Source of the DNA: Accumulibacter phosphatis
Lineage (GTDB): Bacteria; Pseudomonadota; Gammaproteobacteria; Burkholderiales; Rhodocyclaceae
Assembly: GCF_000024165.1 (NCBI RefSeq)
Contig: NC_013194.1
Location: forward strand, 2,790,001-2,854,000
Direction: 5' to 3'
DNA: 64,000 bases
Position 1 is the first letter of the stretch. Every line of letters starts with the position of its first letter. The notes beneath the pieces are model-generated. The model saw only the letters and a list, made by a program, of their open reading frames with translations, did not search any database and was not told where the DNA came from. This document shows positions 7,546 through 15,829 of the stretch, in pieces. The translations under genes were made by a program, and so were the position numbers.

Positions 7546-10111
7546 TCCCAATCCTCCCACTTTGCAGCCAACGTTGCATTAACCCCATAGTCAACGACGC
7601 CTTATTGTCTGAAATTTCAACAATTTGATAACCAATAAGGTGCCTTAAGCTCAAAGTTTTCGGCAACTTTCGAGTGAGCTGGTGCAGCCCTATATCTTTC
7701 CCTCTCGAAATTTCTAGACAAACGTCGAGTTCATCCGGATAGTCACGAGAGAACCTTTCCACAATTTCGCTAAAATCTCTTCCAGCGATTTCCAGGTACG
7801 CGTCGACCCAGTCGTCAATTTTCGTCACAGTCATTGTGAGCGGCCGTTCGGGATATCGAGCGCACAAATAGCTGCAGAACTGGCGGATGAAGAAGGGATG
7901 CCCACCAGTCAGACTGTGTATTCGAAGGGCCACTTCTGTCGAAAACCGGATTCCCATTCCCTTACCCAGCGTCTGAACCATCTGAATTGATTCACCGCTT
8001 TTCAGTAGAGGAAGATATATTTCTCGGAAGAAGTTGAAAACCGGATTGTCTTTTCCGGAAAACTGTGCTGCTTCTGCAATGGCTGCATTGGCGCCAGTCA
8101 CGATAGGAACAAAATCTGAGGACTCCTGTGCGACGCCACGAATGTAACTGACAAAGTCGAAGAATCCTTTAAACCCTTCTTTCCCCGCAGTATTTGGCAA
8201 TAGTCGCTCGATCTCATCTAACATTACGATAACTTTTGGCCGAGGGCTGAGTGGAGATCGCCGGATTACATCAAGTGTTCGGCTTAGGTCGGAGTCGAAC
8301 GCGGTAGCGACAGGATATTTGTCTGGGATATCAAGGTAATCATTGTATTCATTCCCTAATCGCCATCGAATACCGCGAAACTCTGGACGAATTGTCGTTC
8401 TTTTCACTAACTCACGCCCCAGCTTCCAATACAACCATCTCGTGTCTGTTATGTCAGCGGGAATTCGGAGAAGATCAATGTAAATTGCGATATCTCCCCC
8501 CTCGTTAGCTCGCCTCTCTATCTCCTTCAGGAGTGAGGTTTTCCCGACTTTACGCAAACCAAAGATGCCGGCAGCGGTTCCATTCGCAATGGCATCCCGA
8601 ATCTCCGCGAGCGATCGTTCACGACCAAAGAAGCGTCGACCAGATACTGGGAAGTTTTGAGCAAAAAGATCGCGTCGGTATAGCCAGCGATCCAGCACTT
8701 CGCGTAGCAGATCATCGGCTTTTCCCGCTGTCTCGATCTGCGATTGTGTAATCGGCACAATCGCTGGAACCGTTCGCTTCCGGTCTTCCAGTCGCTGAAA
8801 CATCAGGCGCTCGACCCCTTCAGGTAGCGATGCGACGAGAAGCAGCACCACCTGCTCGTCCACTACGCCACCCGTCCCCCATTCGTGCACGACCTTGTCA
8901 ATGTCACTAATATCCGCCCTAGCGATACCCGATTTAAATAGACACCGAAGGAGAATATTCCCGGCTACGCCGTAGCCCTCGAGTAAGTCGGCGTTCTTTG
9001 GCTCGACTATAAAGTCCGCCCCGACCGTTTTCTGTTCGAATAGGGCCGCTCTAACCGGCTTAAATCCCGCCTTATTAAGAAAATCGTACGCCAGACCACC
9101 CCGATAGTGCTGGAGGCGAATGCTCACAATATCCATGACAAGGAGGTCATCACGGGGGAAGGCAGCTTTTCCGTGCCGGCTTGATGCGAACGCCTCTTTA
9201 GCCTGGTTGTAGTATTTCCACGCCTCTTCTAAGTCTGCGCGGCCATTGTCTCTCCTCGCATGTATTCTTGCTATTGCCAGGAGAAAGATGCGGTCGCCTC
9301 TTTGCGCCGTTTTCTGACTTAATGCTAGGCCGCGGCTCAGCAAGTCCAGTGCCTTCTTAAACTCCCCCATCGAGGCGGCCAGGAGCCCTGCGTCCTCGAA
9401 CAGCTTTATGTTGTTCGGAAAGACCAGCAAACCTTGTTCGTAGACTCGTATTGCATCCGCCCGACGGTTTCTGTTCTTTTCCATCGATGCATAGCTGGTA
9501 ATCAGCTGTACCGACGGGGATTGTGCAAGTCCTTTTTCGTACAGTTTAGCAGCCTCGTCCAAGCGCTTGTTGTATCGAGCAAGGATGGCCTGTTCCAAGT
9601 AGTTTTCCTTTTGCGGTACTGTCTTTGGAATCTCTTGATAGGCGGTGCTCTGAATAGGTGTATCGAGAGGCGTTACTCGGAATGCTTGCATTCCGCGATC
9701 CGTCCCCTGCTTATTGAAGCTAACAGCAGTTCCAACTGGTGGCGGTTGGTCCGGATCGGCCAGCTGGGCAAAATGAAAAAAGATTCGATCGTCGTTATCG
9801 TCCGCGATGAAACCGAAACCGCGATCGGATTGGAGTGAGCTTATAGCCCCGTGGAAAATTTCGTCGCTATCTGGATCCAACAACTCAAAATGAACGTCGG
9901 CTGCCAACAAACCTCGGGGAACAACTTCCAACTTAAAGATAACGCGATCCCCCCGGGACAATGGCAAACCCGGGATTCGCAATGATCGGCGATGAACAAG
10001 AAAGCGCTCTTCCTCGCTGCCTGGCTCATCGGGTTTTATATAGCCGTAACCCATCCGGTCATCATATTGATCAACCGAGCCGCTTAGGTATTCATTCTTC
10101 ACGTAATCCAT
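7535..10111 (-). CDS. Double cold-shock domain–TPR–STAND ATPase (putative sensor)
   Basis: This 858-aa protein has two cold-shock (OB-fold nucleic-acid-binding) domains, at about 10–75 (MGYGYIKPDE, RFLVHRRSL) and 85–147 (DRGFGFIADD, RIFFHFAQL). Three to four TPR helices follow at 170–310 (DEAAKLYEKGLAQSP, ADAIRVYEQGLLVFP), then an unassigned alpha/beta part at 325–455. A STAND-type P-loop ATPase spans about 490–770, with RFFGRERS, Walker A GLRKVGKT (518–525), Walker B VIVMLDE (627–633) and TGGHPFFIRQ (735–744); a winged helix ends the chain. It overlaps the HEPN-ATPase gene by 11 bases. The ATG at 10111 has GGAG directly against it; a GTG three codons later (10102), with GGAG nine bases upstream, is the likelier true start. 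Sensing of RNA or single-stranded DNA is inference from the cold-shock domains. Confidence 0.75.
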   Translation of the reverse strand: MDYVKNEYLSGSVDQYDDRMGYGYIKPDEPGSEEERFLVHRRSLRIPGLPLSRGDRVIFKLEVVPRGLLAADVHFELLDPDSDEIFHGAISSLQSDRGFGFIADDNDDRIFFHFAQLADPDQPPPVGTAVSFNKQGTDRGMQAFRVTPLDTPIQSTAYQEIPKTVPQKENYLEQAILARYNKRLDEAAKLYEKGLAQSPSVQLITSYASMEKNRNRRADAIRVYEQGLLVFPNNIKLFEDAGLLAASMGEFKKALDLLSRGLALSQKTAQRGDRIFLLAIARIHARRDNGRADLEEAWKYYNQAKEAFASSRHGKAAFPRDDLLVMDIVSIRLQHYRGGLAYDFLNKAGFKPVRAALFEQKTVGADFIVEPKNADLLEGYGVAGNILLRCLFKSGIARADISDIDKVVHEWGTGGVVDEQVVLLLVASLPEGVERLMFQRLEDRKRTVPAIVPITQSQIETAGKADDLLREVLDRWLYRRDLFAQNFPVSGRRFFGRERSLAEIRDAIANGTAAGIFGLRKVGKTSLLKEIERRANEGGDIAIYIDLLRIPADITDTRWLYWKLGRELVKRTTIRPEFRGIRWRLGNEYNDYLDIPDKYPVATAFDSDLSRTLDVIRRSPLSPRPKVIVMLDEIERLLPNTAGKEGFKGFFDFVSYIRGVAQESSDFVPIVTGANAAIAEAAQFSGKDNPVFNFFREIYLPLLKSGESIQMVQTLGKGMGIRFSTEVALRIHSLTGGHPFFIRQFCSYLCARYPERPLTMTVTKIDDWVDAYLEIAGRDFSEIVERFSRDYPDELDVCLEISRGKDIGLHQLTRKLPKTLSLRHLIGYQIVEISDNKASLTMGLMQRWLQSGRIGNVR

Positions 10112-10150
10112 CTCCGGATGTAATCGCTCTTCTTACGCCATTCCTATCGC

Positions 10151-10177
10151 ATTATCAGCTTTCTGGTAACGAACCAA
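10151..10177 (-). promoter_or_regulatory. Candidate promoter of the two-ATPase island operon
   Basis: On the minus strand TTGGTT (10177–10172) is followed 15 bases later by GATAAT (10156–10151), about 40 bases before the start of the cold-shock/TPR/STAND gene. The spacer is short for sigma-70, so this is a weak call. Confidence 0.3.
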
Positions 10178-10714
10178 GCGTTGTCACTGAATCAGCTGCC
10201 GTCCTGGGCAATTTCTCTCTGAAGGGCCGCTTACCGACGGATCGGTGACCGATTAAGCTGGATGACCGGAGTGGCCGACGTGCCGAGGTGGGCCATCCGG
10301 CAGCTTCCGGAGCGAATCGGTCATCTGAATGACTGTGCAGTTGCAATACCCAATGGGCGGAAGTGGCCGGTGGCCGACCGACGCCATGCTACACCCACTG
10401 ACTGCTTTCTGGAGCGTAAGGGCAGGCGACGAAATCAACATCCCCAGCCGACTGACCGGTTTCGGTTGATCGTTCGAGACCGACGTCGGCTTTGGAGAAG
10501 AATCTCCACCGTCTGCTCGTGGCCGGTTGCCGAGCGACGCCATCCTACACCCACTGGCCGCTTACCGCTCATCGCTCCACCAAGTCAACGTCAGTCTTGG
10601 GCACACTTCTTCACTGGTCTCGTTCTGGCTGATTCCCACCCGCCGTCTGCAGGCCGAGCGAGTAGGGCATGGGACGCGAGCCGTCTCTCCCCGCACTGCT
10701 CGCGAAGCACCGCC
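10178..10714. repeat. Right flank of the island with 45-base degenerate direct repeats
   Basis: No gene is supported here. Two 45-base direct copies lie at 10363–10407 and 10519–10563, agreeing at 40 of 45 positions and offset by 156 bases; both contain GTGGCCGGT, CGACGCCAT and CTACACCCACTG. Other loosely related words (GGCCGCTTACCG, GTGGCCGAC) are scattered from 10220 to 10300. The copies carry no open frame and are not near-perfect, which argues for an old non-coding repeat family rather than a CRISPR or an insertion sequence. Confidence 0.6.
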
Positions 10715-11113
10715 TCAGAACGCGCCATGACCCCGGGCAAAGGCGATGAGGAGGTAGGCGGATGAAACAATCAGTGTCATGAAGGTCAGCGCCATTCCGG
10801 CAATGCGAAGCCTGTAGTCCTCGTGCGTGCGACTCACACCAAAGGCATGCAGGCTTCTGCCGATCAGCAGGCAAAGGCACAGTCCATGTACGAGTGCGGC
10901 TGGCGCGTTGCGCAATTCGACGAAGGACAGCAGGATCAAACTGAGCGGTGCATATTCGGCGAAGTTGGAGTGCACACGCATGGCGCGCAGCATTGCCGCG
11001 TCGCCAGCGTCGCCGATGGCGATGCGGAGCTTGCGACGCAGGCGCAGGGTGCGGATGCTGAGTGCCACGAAAAGGAGTGCCAGCAAAGCGGCGTAGGTTG
11101 GGACGATGGACAT
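10715..11113 (-). CDS. MAPEG family membrane protein (YecN-like)
   Basis: This 132-aa protein has four hydrophobic segments and the MAPEG signature region MRAMRVHSNFAEYAPLSLIL, with a later SRTHEDYRLRIAGMALT segment. MAPEG proteins are small four-helix membrane proteins; eukaryotic members are glutathione-dependent, while the role of bacterial YecN is unknown. It follows the 59-aa gene upstream by 23 bases and was probably transcribed with it. Confidence 0.85.
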   Translation of the reverse strand: MSIVPTYAALLALLFVALSIRTLRLRRKLRIAIGDAGDAAMLRAMRVHSNFAEYAPLSLILLSFVELRNAPAALVHGLCLCLLIGRSLHAFGVSRTHEDYRLRIAGMALTFMTLIVSSAYLLIAFARGHGAF

Positions 11114-11136
11114 GGTGGAGGGCGCCTGACGCGTGG

Positions 11137-11316
11137 TTATCGGGAAGAAGGCGCGCTGCAGTACCCGGCGGGAGATTCCGGGTAGCCAGGGGCCCGGCGG
11201 ACGGCGAAGCCGCAGTGGGACTCCTCGTTGAGCAGGGCCTCGCGACTGCTGGCACAGGTTGTAGCGACGATGGCTTTGGCATCGTCCTGGCTGATATGGA
11301 CACGGGCGATGTACAT
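11137..11316 (-). CDS. Small hypothetical protein, 59 aa
   Basis: I read a 59-aa product beginning MYIARVHISQDD and ending CSAPSSR. Support comes from an AGGGA ribosome site upstream of the ATG, strong G/C preference at third codon positions in this frame only, a TAGAAT box (11350–11345) about 30 bases upstream, and tight linkage (23 bases) to the MAPEG gene. No signal peptide or membrane segment is present. The composition (two Cys, Arg- and Ser-rich C-terminus) matches no family I recognise. Confidence 0.55.
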   Translation of the reverse strand: MYIARVHISQDDAKAIVATTCASSREALLNEESHCGFAVRRAPGYPESPAGYCSAPSSR

Positions 11317-11523
11317 GCGGTTGGTCCCTGAAGTTGCGCGGAAAATTCTACATTCGGTATGGCGCCTTCAGCTGGCGCATGGAAGTTCCTCGGCAGAGGT
11401 TCCGTCACCTCCGCCCGAGCGGGGTTGCTGGTGCCCGGTACGAACGCAGGCGTCAAGCGTCCCGGCTGTCCGGCGATCGTCATGTCAAGCACACACCAGC
11501 GGGGTCGCTCCGGCCGGCGCTAA

Positions 11524-13698
11524 TCATGACTCGTGTGTACCTGCTGGGCTCATCCCCTGGCCGGGCAGGCAGCGCAGATCCAGGCAGAAGGGGCCGAGAC
11601 CCGGAACCGGCCCGCAGCGCAGCTCTTCGTCCGGGTTCGGTGGCAGGACTTCCAGTCTCACCCGCTCGGCACGACGATCGCCGGCTGCCGCCAGATCCTC
11701 GGGCAGGCCGGCATAGGCAATAGGGTCGGGACGCCACTCATGCAGCGTCACGACATGGTCCACCGCCTGTCCGGGATGGCGCAGGCGCAGCTGCACCGGC
11801 ACCTGCGCGCGCAGCCCGGGATGCAGGCCCCAACTTGGGACGAAGCTGCGGTAACGCAGGCCGTACACCCTCAGCGGCCCCTGGCTGTCGTGCTCGTGCC
11901 GCATCGGCAGCGTGACCCCCGCCACGACGATCTGCCACGCATCCTCCAGGTCGCCGCCTTCGCCCGGGCGCAGCCGCAGTTCCACACGCGCGGTGCTGGC
12001 ATCGACGAGGCGGGAGGTGCCACCCTGTTCCGGGCTCGCCGAATCGCCCAGCAGCGGCCAGAACTCGAGAGCACGCCTGATTTCCAGGGTGCAGCCGGGC
12101 AGCGGCACTTGCCCCCAGCAACGGAACTCGTCGCGTAGCAGCACCGCCTGGATCGCCTCGCCGAGTTCCACTCCGGCCGCGGCCAGGGCCTGCAGCACCT
12201 GATCGAGATCCCGTTCCAGGTAGAAGGGCAGGGCAAAGCGCTCGTGGAGTTCGCGACCCCAATCGATGAGGGGCAGAGTGGAGGAGTCGCGCGCCAGCAT
12301 CGCCGTCACGGCGCGCAACAGGCAGGCCAGGGCGGTGGCCCTTTCCGGCGTATGCTGCATGCGCAGCGCGCGAAATTCGACCAGGCCCTGCTTGCCCCGC
12401 CCGGCGAGGAAGGGATTCCACAGCTTCTCGATGTTCATCTCGGCCCGATGACTGTTGCCGGCCGCATCGCAGAGAAACGGCGCCAAACTGTGCCAGAGCA
12501 GTTCCGGCGACAGGTCATGTTCCCGCTCCAGCAGGTCCACGGCGAGGCACAGTTCGTCGAACGCGTCGCCGCCACGCTCATCGGCGCGCACCGACTGGCC
12601 GCTGCTGCCGACGAAGTCGTGCGAGTAGAGATAAGACAGCGCCGGATGGCGGTTGAAGAAACGCACCAGACGCGGCAGCAGCCGTGGCTCCAGTAGGAAG
12701 GGGCTGGCCGCCGGCGACGGCCCGCCGAGGGTGATCTGGCCACCACCGCCGGAGTCCGCCACGGCGCCGTTGAAGTAGAGCCGGTAGGGGGCAAGGCCCT
12801 GTTCGGCGGCTGCAGCGTGGATCTTGCGGCTGCGCAGGAGGAAATCCGCCGCGTCGACGCTCGGTGCGCTATTGATCTCGATGACCGCCGGGTCGGGCGT
12901 CACCGTCGTCCACTCGACTGTCGCATCCACCGGCGGTGGATAGCCGGCCAGGATCAGCGTCGCTACCTGGCTGGCCAGCGAAGCTTCCGCGACGCTCTCC
13001 AGTACGGCCAGGAACAAGGCGACCCCGGAGAACAGGGGCAACTCGATGCGCGCCGTCGGCCGTCCGTCCACCTCGTGGCAGCCCAGGATGAAGAGGTAGG
13101 CGCCGGCCTCCGCGAGTTCGTCATGCAGGCCACTGGCCGGAGTCGCACGGGCATGCACCGAGGCGCGGCGCAGCCGGGGATCGTCGGTATCGGGGAAGGC
13201 GGCCGCCGCATCGGAGCGCATCAGCAGGCGCCGTTCTCGGGGGGCGGCCGCGGCCAGTGGTGTGACCAGGAGGCTGCGCGCGGCCAGCTCGGCGGCCAGG
13301 GCGGACGCCCAGCCATCGAGATCGAATGCATCGCCGTACCCCGAGGCGGCTGTCGGGTCGCTCAACGACAGGAGCGGGTCGGGAGGCCCGTGCCAGATCG
13401 AGGCGCCGTCCCGCCGACGATAAAGGCCAAGATTCCAACGCGGTTGTTCCTCGCCGGGGTATTGCCGTCCGACACTGCGCAGCACTACGCCACCGGCGTG
13501 ACGCCGACACAGGCCGCCGAGCAGCGCTTCGGCACGGCGTTCCTTGTCACCGCCGAGGGCCTGGCTCAGCCACTCCGGCGAATGGGCGGTCCGGTCGGTG
13601 AAGGTCGGTTCCGAGCCAACCCAGATGGTCAGGCCCATCGCGGCGATCTGCGCGTCGTGATGGCGTACGGCCGCCGCGAATCGGTCTTTCGTAGTCAT
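11524..13698 (-). CDS. DUF2126 protein, free-standing
   Basis: This 724-aa protein matches the DUF2126 part of large bacterial transglutaminase-like proteins: near the N-terminus MGLTIWVGSEPTFTDR and SPEWLSQALG, then QYPGEEQPRWNLGLY; in the middle RHPALSYLYSHDFVG and SGQSVRADE; at the end YRSFVPSWGLHPGL. In most genomes this region is the C-terminal two-thirds of a ~1,100-aa protein whose N-terminus is a transglutaminase domain, encoded beside an ATP-grasp and an alpha-E protein. Here the transglutaminase part is missing and none of those partners is adjacent. The function is unknown; peptide-ligase-type modification is suggested only by those usual partners. Confidence 0.8.
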   Translation of the reverse strand: MTTKDRFAAAVRHHDAQIAAMGLTIWVGSEPTFTDRTAHSPEWLSQALGGDKERRAEALLGGLCRRHAGGVVLRSVGRQYPGEEQPRWNLGLYRRRDGASIWHGPPDPLLSLSDPTAASGYGDAFDLDGWASALAAELAARSLLVTPLAAAAPRERRLLMRSDAAAAFPDTDDPRLRRASVHARATPASGLHDELAEAGAYLFILGCHEVDGRPTARIELPLFSGVALFLAVLESVAEASLASQVATLILAGYPPPVDATVEWTTVTPDPAVIEINSAPSVDAADFLLRSRKIHAAAAEQGLAPYRLYFNGAVADSGGGGQITLGGPSPAASPFLLEPRLLPRLVRFFNRHPALSYLYSHDFVGSSGQSVRADERGGDAFDELCLAVDLLEREHDLSPELLWHSLAPFLCDAAGNSHRAEMNIEKLWNPFLAGRGKQGLVEFRALRMQHTPERATALACLLRAVTAMLARDSSTLPLIDWGRELHERFALPFYLERDLDQVLQALAAAGVELGEAIQAVLLRDEFRCWGQVPLPGCTLEIRRALEFWPLLGDSASPEQGGTSRLVDASTARVELRLRPGEGGDLEDAWQIVVAGVTLPMRHEHDSQGPLRVYGLRYRSFVPSWGLHPGLRAQVPVQLRLRHPGQAVDHVVTLHEWRPDPIAYAGLPEDLAAAGDRRAERVRLEVLPPNPDEELRCGPVPGLGPFCLDLRCLPGQGMSPAGTHES

Positions 13699-13882
13699 GT
13701 TCTTGTACTGCCATAAGGACAGGCGACGATGTTACCGCAGTCGGTAGCGCTCTGCCGTGCTCCAGGCCTCCAGAGTTTGGACAGAGGTGGCGCGATCGTG
13801 GCAGGCGTCTGTCGGGCTTGCCTGGTTTCGACCAACGCAGGCAGGCTGGCAGTGGGCGATCACCAGGCCAGCCCCAAAATGG
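13699..13882. other. Intergenic region upstream of DUF2126 and PEP-CTERM gene 1
   Basis: No gene is supported in the first part of this divergent intergenic region. Its right side leads into the regulatory box and sigma-54 promoter listed separately. Confidence 0.4.
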
Positions 13883-13899
13883 TGTCGGGAATTTTTACA
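13883..13899 (+). promoter_or_regulatory. 17-base upstream box of PEP-CTERM gene 1 (candidate activator site)
   Basis: The sequence TGTCGGGAATTTTTACA fits the consensus TGTCGRSGAWTTTTACA shared with two boxes before the second PEP-CTERM gene (27214, 27385). It ends 53 bases before the -24 element, a usual distance for a sigma-54 enhancer-binding protein. A weaker half-copy (GGGAACTTTTTGACG) follows immediately. Confidence 0.6.
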
Positions 13900-13952
13900 G
13901 GGAACTTTTTGACGAAGTGCTAACCCACTTGATAATTTGCATGAACTTTAAG

Positions 13953-13968
13953 TGGCCCGCGTCTTGCT
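13953..13968 (+). promoter_or_regulatory. Sigma-54 (-24/-12) promoter of PEP-CTERM gene 1
   Basis: TGGCCCG-CGTC-TTGCT matches the RpoN consensus TGGCACG-N4-TTGCW at all but one specified position, with the required ten bases between the GG and GC dinucleotides. The start codon lies about 75 bases past the predicted transcription start. Confidence 0.75.
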
Positions 13969-14054
13969 TGAGGTGAGTAAGAGGCAACGCGTGTTCTTGC
14001 TACCGCGTCACCTTGAGAGAGCACTGTCCTGCGATCTGGAGATAGGAGTCCGAG

Positions 14055-14864
14055 ATGATGAAGAAACTGTTGAGTGGTTGCTCTCTGGCGATGGCAGTCA
14101 TGCTGTCAGCCCCTGCGGCCCAGGCCGTTCCTGTTGACCTGGAACTTATTCTGGCGACGGACACCTCTGGCAGTGTCGACGGCACTGACTTCGCCCTGCG
14201 CCGTAGTGGCGTCGAGGCAGCCTTTCGCAGTGCCGCGGTCATTTCCGCGATCGAAGGCGGCGCGATTGGCAGCATCGCCGTGGCCTTGTGGGACTTTGGA
14301 ACTGGTGTAGGCGTGGCGGTGGACTGGTTCCGAATCAGCAATGCCACGGAAGCCAATGCCTTTGCCGATGCGGTTGCCGCGGCAGGACGCCTGGATGGTG
14401 GTGGAGATGGTCAGGCCAACATGCTGCGTCAGGCCCTCATCTCGGTCAACGGGAACGGTTTCGAGGGTACGCGCAAGGTCGTAGACATCAATTCCGAGGG
14501 TGTGCAGAGCGGTGAGGGCTGTGTCTTCAATAGTCCCGATTGCGCGGCCGTGCGAGGTGCGCGCGATGCATTCCTCGCGGGCGGCGGTACCGCCGTTAAC
14601 GCCATCTGGATGAACGACCGCGATTTCTTCGGTCTCGACGCAAGCGATGCGGTCAACGCGTTTGAATACGGTACCACGAGCGTAATCGGCGGCACGGGCG
14701 CCTTCCAGGTGTTCGCCGAAACCAATGCGGACTTCGTGTCGGCAATCCAGAACAAGCTCATTCGTGAGATCACCCCGGTACCGGAACCCGCGACCCTGCT
14801 CCTTGCCTCGCTGGGTTTGATGGGTGTGGCATTCGCCGGCAGGCGCCGCTCGGCCAAGGCCTAG
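14055..14864 (+). CDS. DUF1194 protein with PEP-CTERM sorting signal
   Basis: This 269-aa exported protein has a signal peptide (1–24, ending SAPAAQA), a DUF1194 / von Willebrand-A-like domain with a MIDAS-type D36-T-S38-G-S40, and a C-terminal sorting signal: VPEPATLLLASLG, a hydrophobic helix, and the basic tail GRRRSAKA. PEP-CTERM proteins are processed by an exosortase at the inner membrane and released to the cell surface or matrix. No exosortase gene is in the window, so it must be elsewhere. Transcription by sigma-54 is supported by the promoter at 13953, and a strong terminator follows at 14898. Confidence 0.9.
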   Translation: MMKKLLSGCSLAMAVMLSAPAAQAVPVDLELILATDTSGSVDGTDFALRRSGVEAAFRSAAVISAIEGGAIGSIAVALWDFGTGVGVAVDWFRISNATEANAFADAVAAAGRLDGGGDGQANMLRQALISVNGNGFEGTRKVVDINSEGVQSGEGCVFNSPDCAAVRGARDAFLAGGGTAVNAIWMNDRDFFGLDASDAVNAFEYGTTSVIGGTGAFQVFAETNADFVSAIQNKLIREITPVPEPATLLLASLGLMGVAFAGRRRSAKA

Positions 14865-14897
14865 AAGCAACGCTTTGCCAGTCTGCTGGACAATTCT

Positions 14898-14924
14898 CCG
14901 GGGCCCTTGTGGCCCCGGTTTTTT
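14898..14924 (+). terminator. Rho-independent terminator after PEP-CTERM gene 1
   Basis: An 8-bp perfect stem CCGGGGCC/GGCCCCGG with a five-base loop is followed by six T residues. Confidence 0.9.
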
Positions 14925-14996
14925 GCCACGACGTAGGCGCGTCGCCACTTTGCCGCACTGATCCCCGCGCCGATCGGCAAGTCCCGGTGGGTGCGT

Positions 14997-15710
14997 CTAG
15001 TCAGGCAGGAACGCACGCGCAGTCGGTGCGGTGCCTACGCCAAAGGTCTCATTCAGGCGCGTTGCGCCAAAGAGAATGATCTTGAGTTGCTGCACGAAGT
15101 TCTCCAGCATCTCACCCTCGAGCAGCGGTTGCTCGGGGGGCAGGTCGAGGATGTCGGTCGCCGCCGCGAGCATGGTCATCACGATCATGCCGCAGACCAT
15201 CTGCAGACTTGCCGTCGGCAGTTGCGTGTAGAGACCGCGCAGCCGGAAGTCCTGTGCCATTTCATTGGTGAAATGCGTCACCTCGTTGCGAATTGCCATG
15301 CGCAGGATGCGGCTGCCCCCGGATCGCTCGCTCGAGATGAACACGAATTGCAGGCGATTGCGCTTCACGTGCTCCTGGTAGACGCCGACCGAACGCCGCA
15401 GCATGTCGCGCGGCGCCACGTCCATCTTGCGTGCCTCGCGCAGGAGGCGGCGCAGCGTGATCCCGGCCTCCTCGACCAGAACCAGACCCAGTTCGTCGGT
15501 GTTGCGAAAGTGACGATAGAAGGCGTTCGGGACCACGCCGGCTTCACGGGCGATCTCGCGCAATCCAAGGCTGGTGAAACTGCGTCCCCCGCCCATGAGG
15601 TTCAGCGCCGCCTGCAGAAGGTTCGCTCGGGTCAGATCCTTGCGCGCGCTGCGCGACAGCGAGTCGGGATTCTCGGGTGCGGCTCTCCCGAGTGGGGTGG
15701 CAGTCCTCAT
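14997..15710 (-). CDS. TetR-family regulator, FabR-like
   Basis: This 237-aa protein has the TetR N-terminal helix-turn-helix (TSLGLREIAREAGVVPNAFYRHF, residues about 50–75 as two adjoining motifs) and then a FabR-like ligand domain with LVLVEEAG, RNRLQFVFISSERSGGS and HFTNEMAQDFR. FabR represses unsaturated-fatty-acid genes in response to the acyl-CoA/ACP pool. The start MRTATPLG is chosen because the 45 extra upstream codons would cover the promoter region. It is divergent from the acyl-CoA dehydrogenase gene, and the palindrome at 15830 is its likely operator. Confidence 0.85.
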   Translation of the reverse strand: MRTATPLGRAAPENPDSLSRSARKDLTRANLLQAALNLMGGGRSFTSLGLREIAREAGVVPNAFYRHFRNTDELGLVLVEEAGITLRRLLREARKMDVAPRDMLRRSVGVYQEHVKRNRLQFVFISSERSGGSRILRMAIRNEVTHFTNEMAQDFRLRGLYTQLPTASLQMVCGMIVMTMLAAATDILDLPPEQPLLEGEMLENFVQQLKIILFGATRLNETFGVGTAPTARAFLPD

Positions 15711-15829
15711 GCTGCGTATTTTAGAACACTTGTATCCAGGAATTCGCTTTTCTGAACAGGTCCGTTGCCCTGACGGGTTGCTATTGACCAATTTCCGTAA
15801 CAACAATACTTCAGTCGCCAGGAGTTTCA

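Noticed and set aside
10363..10563. Possible CRISPR array
   Set aside because: Only two imperfect copies, 156 bases apart, with no further units or cas genes.
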